Below, one piece after another: positions 15,956-18,359 of a stretch of 18,359 bases of DNA. The DNA is taken from assembly GCA_947456995.1 (NCBI GenBank), contig CANGVB010000006.1, forward strand, positions 1-18,359, in the 5' to 3' direction. The DNA is from Bryobacteraceae bacterium (GTDB lineage Bacteria > Acidobacteriota > Terriglobia > Bryobacterales > Bryobacteraceae). Below the pieces are notes generated by a model that was not told the DNA's origin, searched no databases, and saw only the letters and a program-made list of their open reading frames with translations. The position numbers were made by a program, and so were the translations under genes. Position 1 is the stretch's first letter, and each line of letters starts with the position of its first letter.

Positions 15956-15987
15956 GCTGGAGGGTAAACAACTATTGTAGCCCCAGC
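15956..15987 (-). other. Hairpin filling the oxidoreductase-coaD gap
   Basis: Outer arms GCTGG and CCAGC pair, extended by two G-C pairs across a one-base bulge, with an inner stem ACAA/TTGT around a three-base loop. The structure spans the last base of the oxidoreductase stop codon to the base before the coaD GTG. No T tract follows, so a rho-independent terminator is unlikely; it could limit coaD translation or mark an RNA processing site. Folding is by eye only. Confidence 0.35.
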
Positions 15988-17333
15988 TATGACCCCAGAT
16001 TGAGGCTCTTCAAAGCCTTGGCCCAGGGCTCGCGATAGGGCCGCTCCAGCATCGCGTTGGCCTCGCGGTCGCCGATGATCTCTTCCTTGATCGGGTCCCA
16101 CTTAAGGTTGCGGCCGAGGCGCAAGGAAAGGTTGGCGAGATGGCATGCCACTGCGGTCTGATGGCCATCTTCGACGTCGGCCACGGTGCGCTGCCGGGTC
16201 TTTACGCAATCGATGAAGTTGCGCACATGCAGGTCGAACTGTTCGGGGCTTGAGCCCTTCTCGCTGCGATTCTCAACAAACTTCTCGGGCTTGGTTTCCA
16301 CTCTCACTGCACCACCGGTGGGATGGCCCTGAAAGGTGGGAATCGCATTCTCTGGCGGCCGTTTGGCATCGCCGGTAATCTGGAATCCGCTGCGACCAAT
16401 ACTGAGGCTGCCCTTGGAGCCAAAGAACTCAAGGCCCGAACCAGCGGCACTGCCCTGGCTGCCTTCACGATGGCTCCATAAAGAAGTGAGGCCCGGATAG
16501 GTGAAGGCGGCATCCTGCGTGTCTGGGGTTTCGCCATCGTCTTCGAGAACAAAGCGGCCACCATTGGAATACACTGCCTGCGGCCCTTTGAAGCCCAGAT
16601 ACCACTGCAGGATGTCGATCTGATGCGCGCCGAGGTTTGTCATCTGGCCGCCAGAATAATCCCAGAACCAGCGGAAGTGATAAAGCGCGCGATGCGGGCT
16701 GTAGGGGCGCTTGGGCGCGGGGCCTAGCCACATCTCATAGTCGAGCTCTGTCGGCACCTGATCGGCCGTCGGCCTGCCAAAGCCGGGCATGATGTTGCGG
16801 AAGGAGGCCATGCGCACGCTGTGTACCTTGCCAATGGCACCGTCGGCAATGAGTTGTTTGGCCTGCTGGTAATGCTTGCCGCTGCGTTGTTGTGTGCCCA
16901 CCTGCACCACACGCTTGTACTTGCGCGCGGCGTTGATCATCCAGCGGCCTTCACGTACAAACAGCGTCATCGGCTTTTCGACATAAACGTCTTTGCCGGC
17001 AGCACAGGCCAGGATCGTCATCATGGCGTGCCAGTGGTCTGGCGTTGATACAACTACGGCCTGAATTTCTTTGTTGTCGAGCAGGCTACGAAAATCTTTG
17101 TAGCCTTTCGCCTTGCCGCCACAGGCCTGGATGCCCTGCTCCATACGAGGTTGATAGATGTCGCTCATCGCAGCCATGTCGACGTCGCGTTGATTCTTGA
17201 AATCGAAAACGTGCTGGGCACCGATCAGGCCGTAGCCGACGAAGCCCACTTGCAGACGGTCGTTTGCACCGAGAATGCGTGAGTAAGAAGCTGCAGCTAC
17301 TGAGGTGGCAAAAATTCTTCTGGTGAGTGACAT
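15987..17333 (-). CDS. Tat-exported Gfo/Idh/MocA-family NAD(P)-dependent oxidoreductase
   Basis: From ATG 17333 the product has 448 residues. It begins with a short twin-arginine signal (MSLTRRIFATSVAAASYSRILGA, cleavage before NDR). The Rossmann domain starts at VGFVGYGLIG (29-38); the family EKP motif is at 119-121 (VYVEKPMT), after VVVSTPDHWHAM. The catalytic-domain motif GGQMTNLGAHQIDILQWYLG gives the expected His and Asp. Members oxidise, epimerise or remove groups from sugars and cyclitols; the exported subset is common in Acidobacteria and Planctomycetes, may carry a tightly bound cofactor, and its substrate here is unknown. The frame runs 97 codons further back, but that part lies antisense to the dehydratase gene and is not family-like. 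It is divergent from the dehydratase with a 40-bp gap and is followed by coaD after 31 bp. Confidence 0.92.
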   Translation of the reverse strand: MSLTRRIFATSVAAASYSRILGANDRLQVGFVGYGLIGAQHVFDFKNQRDVDMAAMSDIYQPRMEQGIQACGGKAKGYKDFRSLLDNKEIQAVVVSTPDHWHAMMTILACAAGKDVYVEKPMTLFVREGRWMINAARKYKRVVQVGTQQRSGKHYQQAKQLIADGAIGKVHSVRMASFRNIMPGFGRPTADQVPTELDYEMWLGPAPKRPYSPHRALYHFRWFWDYSGGQMTNLGAHQIDILQWYLGFKGPQAVYSNGGRFVLEDDGETPDTQDAAFTYPGLTSLWSHREGSQGSAAGSGLEFFGSKGSLSIGRSGFQITGDAKRPPENAIPTFQGHPTGGAVRVETKPEKFVENRSEKGSSPEQFDLHVRNFIDCVKTRQRTVADVEDGHQTAVACHLANLSLRLGRNLKWDPIKEEIIGDREANAMLERPYREPWAKALKSLNLGS

Positions 17334-17373
17334 CGCAGAAATCGTATCAGGTTTCACGTTAGGATGACCTTTT
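17334..17373. promoter_or_regulatory. Short divergent gap between oxidoreductase and dehydratase starts
   Basis: These 40 bp separate two start codons pointing away from each other, so at least one promoter must lie here or within the 5' coding ends. The dehydratase ribosome-binding site (AGGA, 17361-17364) is in it. I see no convincing -35/-10 pair in either direction and no clear operator repeat. Confidence 0.4.
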
Positions 17374-18359
17374 ATGTCTAGCTCCCCCCTGTTGACTCTT
17401 TTGGAAGCGGAAGACCGCTCTGTTCTCGACGTTGTTTCGAAAGCGAAAGGCCCGGAAGGCTCACTGCCGCTGACGGCCGAGATGCTGATCCAGCAGCCCT
17501 CAGGCAACATCTTTGGTTGGACACAGAACGCTGGAATGGGCCTCGATCCGCGCCTGCTTGGCGGCAAAGAGATCCTCTTGCTTTCCACCCACGGCGGCAT
17601 CCGCGCCACCGACGGCTCGCCCATCGCTCTCGGGTATCACACCGGCCACTGGGAAGTGAACCTGCTGATGACGGCTGCGGCAGAAGAATTGAAGAAGCAC
17701 CGCGCCGTGCCCTTTGCTGGCTTTGTCACAGACCCCTGCGATGGCCGCACGCAAGGCACCACGGGGATGTTCGACAGCTTGCCTTATCGCAATGATGCGG
17801 CGCAAGTCTTTCGCCGTTTGATCCGCAGCCTGCCGACGCGGCAGGGCGTCCTTGGTGTGGCTACCTGCGATAAGGGTTTGCCCGCGATGATGATGGCTCT
17901 GGCTGGCACACACAATTTGCCAACGATTCTGGTGCCGGGCGGGGTAACGCTGGCTACTGAGGACGGTGAAGATACGGGCAAGGTGCAGACCATTGGGGCG
18001 CGTTTCGCCCACGGCGACATTAGCCTTGAGCACGCTGCTGATATGGGTTGCCGCGCTTGCGCTTCACCCGGTGGCGGTTGTCAGTTCCTTGGCACTGCTG
18101 CGACTGCTCAGGTAATTGGAGAGGCGTTGGGCCTCGCGCTGCCCCATGCGGCACTGGCCCCGTCTGGTGCGCCGATCTGGCTTGACATGGCACGCCGCTC
18201 AGCGAAGGCACTGCTCTTCCAGTCCAGCAAGGGCATGACCACTACCAGCGTTCTAACTCCTGCTGCAATGCAGAATGCGATGGCCGTCTTTGCTGCCTTT
18301 GGTGGCTCAACCAACGTGATCATGCACCTCGCCGCCGTCGCTTATCACGCGGGGCTTAC
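17374..18359 (+). CDS. Sugar-acid dehydratase, IlvD/Edd family, YjhG/YagF (xylonate dehydratase) type, partial
   Basis: The gene runs off the right edge after 328 codons, about half of the usual 650 or so residues. An AGGA at 17361-17364 is nine bases before ATG 17374. The protein follows Escherichia coli YjhG/YagF closely as I recall it: [68 protein letters not shown] and [12 protein letters not shown]. Iron-sulfur/metal-site candidates C122, C165 (in TCDKGLP) and C236 are all kept. The E. coli enzymes dehydrate D-xylonate to 2-dehydro-3-deoxy-D-xylonate; relatives also accept other aldonic acids, so the exact acid is uncertain. It is cytoplasmic. The partner genes of an aldonate pathway, if any, would lie to the right. 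It may share a control region with the divergent oxidoreductase. Confidence 0.92.
   Translation, partial: MSSSPLLTLLEAEDRSVLDVVSKAKGPEGSLPLTAEMLIQQPSGNIFGWTQNAGMGLDPRLLGGKEILLLSTHGGIRATDGSPIALGYHTGHWEVNLLMTAAAEELKKHRAVPFAGFVTDPCDGRTQGTTGMFDSLPYRNDAAQVFRRLIRSLPTRQGVLGVATCDKGLPAMMMALAGTHNLPTILVPGGVTLATEDGEDTGKVQTIGARFAHGDISLEHAADMGCRACASPGGGCQFLGTAATAQVIGEALGLALPHAALAPSGAPIWLDMARRSAKALLFQSSKGMTTTSVLTPAAMQNAMAVFAAFGGSTNVIMHLAAVAYHAGL

Noticed and set aside
17334..17624. 97-codon upstream extension of the oxidoreductase frame
   Set aside because: It is antisense to the start of the dehydratase gene and lacks family similarity; the Tat signal at ATG 17333 gives a natural start.

Overview
The window is a gene-dense stretch of a bacterial chromosome with a moderately high G+C feel. 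The mix of genes best fits an Acidobacterium of the Bryobacterales/Solibacter type: a Tat-exported Gfo/Idh/MocA oxidoreductase, a NIPSNAP protein with a Tat-like start, a secreted YncE-propeller/phosphatase fusion, a secreted esterase, and a membrane-anchored MPN protein. That placement is an inference from gene content; no rRNA or tRNA is present to confirm it. I see no mobile element, CRISPR array or RNA gene. No gene-free stretch exceeds about 135 bp; the two largest are 974-1087 and 2344-2475, both between divergent genes.

Layout. (1) 1-973, minus: an MPN (JAB1/JAMM-like) protein with one transmembrane segment, cut by the left edge and still open there. (2) 1088-1930, plus: rsmI, a 16S rRNA methyltransferase, sharing a CTAG stop palindrome with the convergent regulator. 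(3) 1927-2343, minus: an ArsR-type repressor, divergent from (4) 2476-6970, plus: a tightly coupled three-gene exporter made of an ABC protein, an HlyD-like adaptor and a TolC-like outer-membrane channel. An inverted repeat in the divergent gap is a candidate operator. The ABC ATPase domain has a degenerate signature and lacks the switch histidine. (5) 6939-7706, minus: a NIPSNAP protein overlapping the channel gene tail to tail. (6) 7744-12374, plus: a coupled pair of exported hydrolases, the propeller-phosphatase fusion followed by an alpha/beta-hydrolase esterase. (7) 12340-17333, minus: read in transcription order, a Gfo/Idh/MocA oxidoreductase, coaD, an aspartate-type aminotransferase, a short mannose-6-phosphate isomerase and a GT4 glycosyltransferase, the last three joined by ATGA overlaps. 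(8) 17374 to the right edge, plus: a YjhG/YagF-type sugar-acid dehydratase, cut by the edge.

The most interesting unit is the ArsR-regulated tripartite exporter. It carries all three layers of a type-I-like envelope machine, a histidine-rich cytoplasmic N-terminus on the ABC protein and an atypical ATPase, but no recognisable substrate, peptidase or acyltransferase gene beside it. The exported hydrolase pair, the dehydratase and the sugar-type oxidoreductase suggest a heterotroph that processes plant-derived or phosphorylated organic matter outside the cytoplasm and feeds sugar acids inward. ManA plus the GT4 enzyme points to mannose-containing glycan synthesis.
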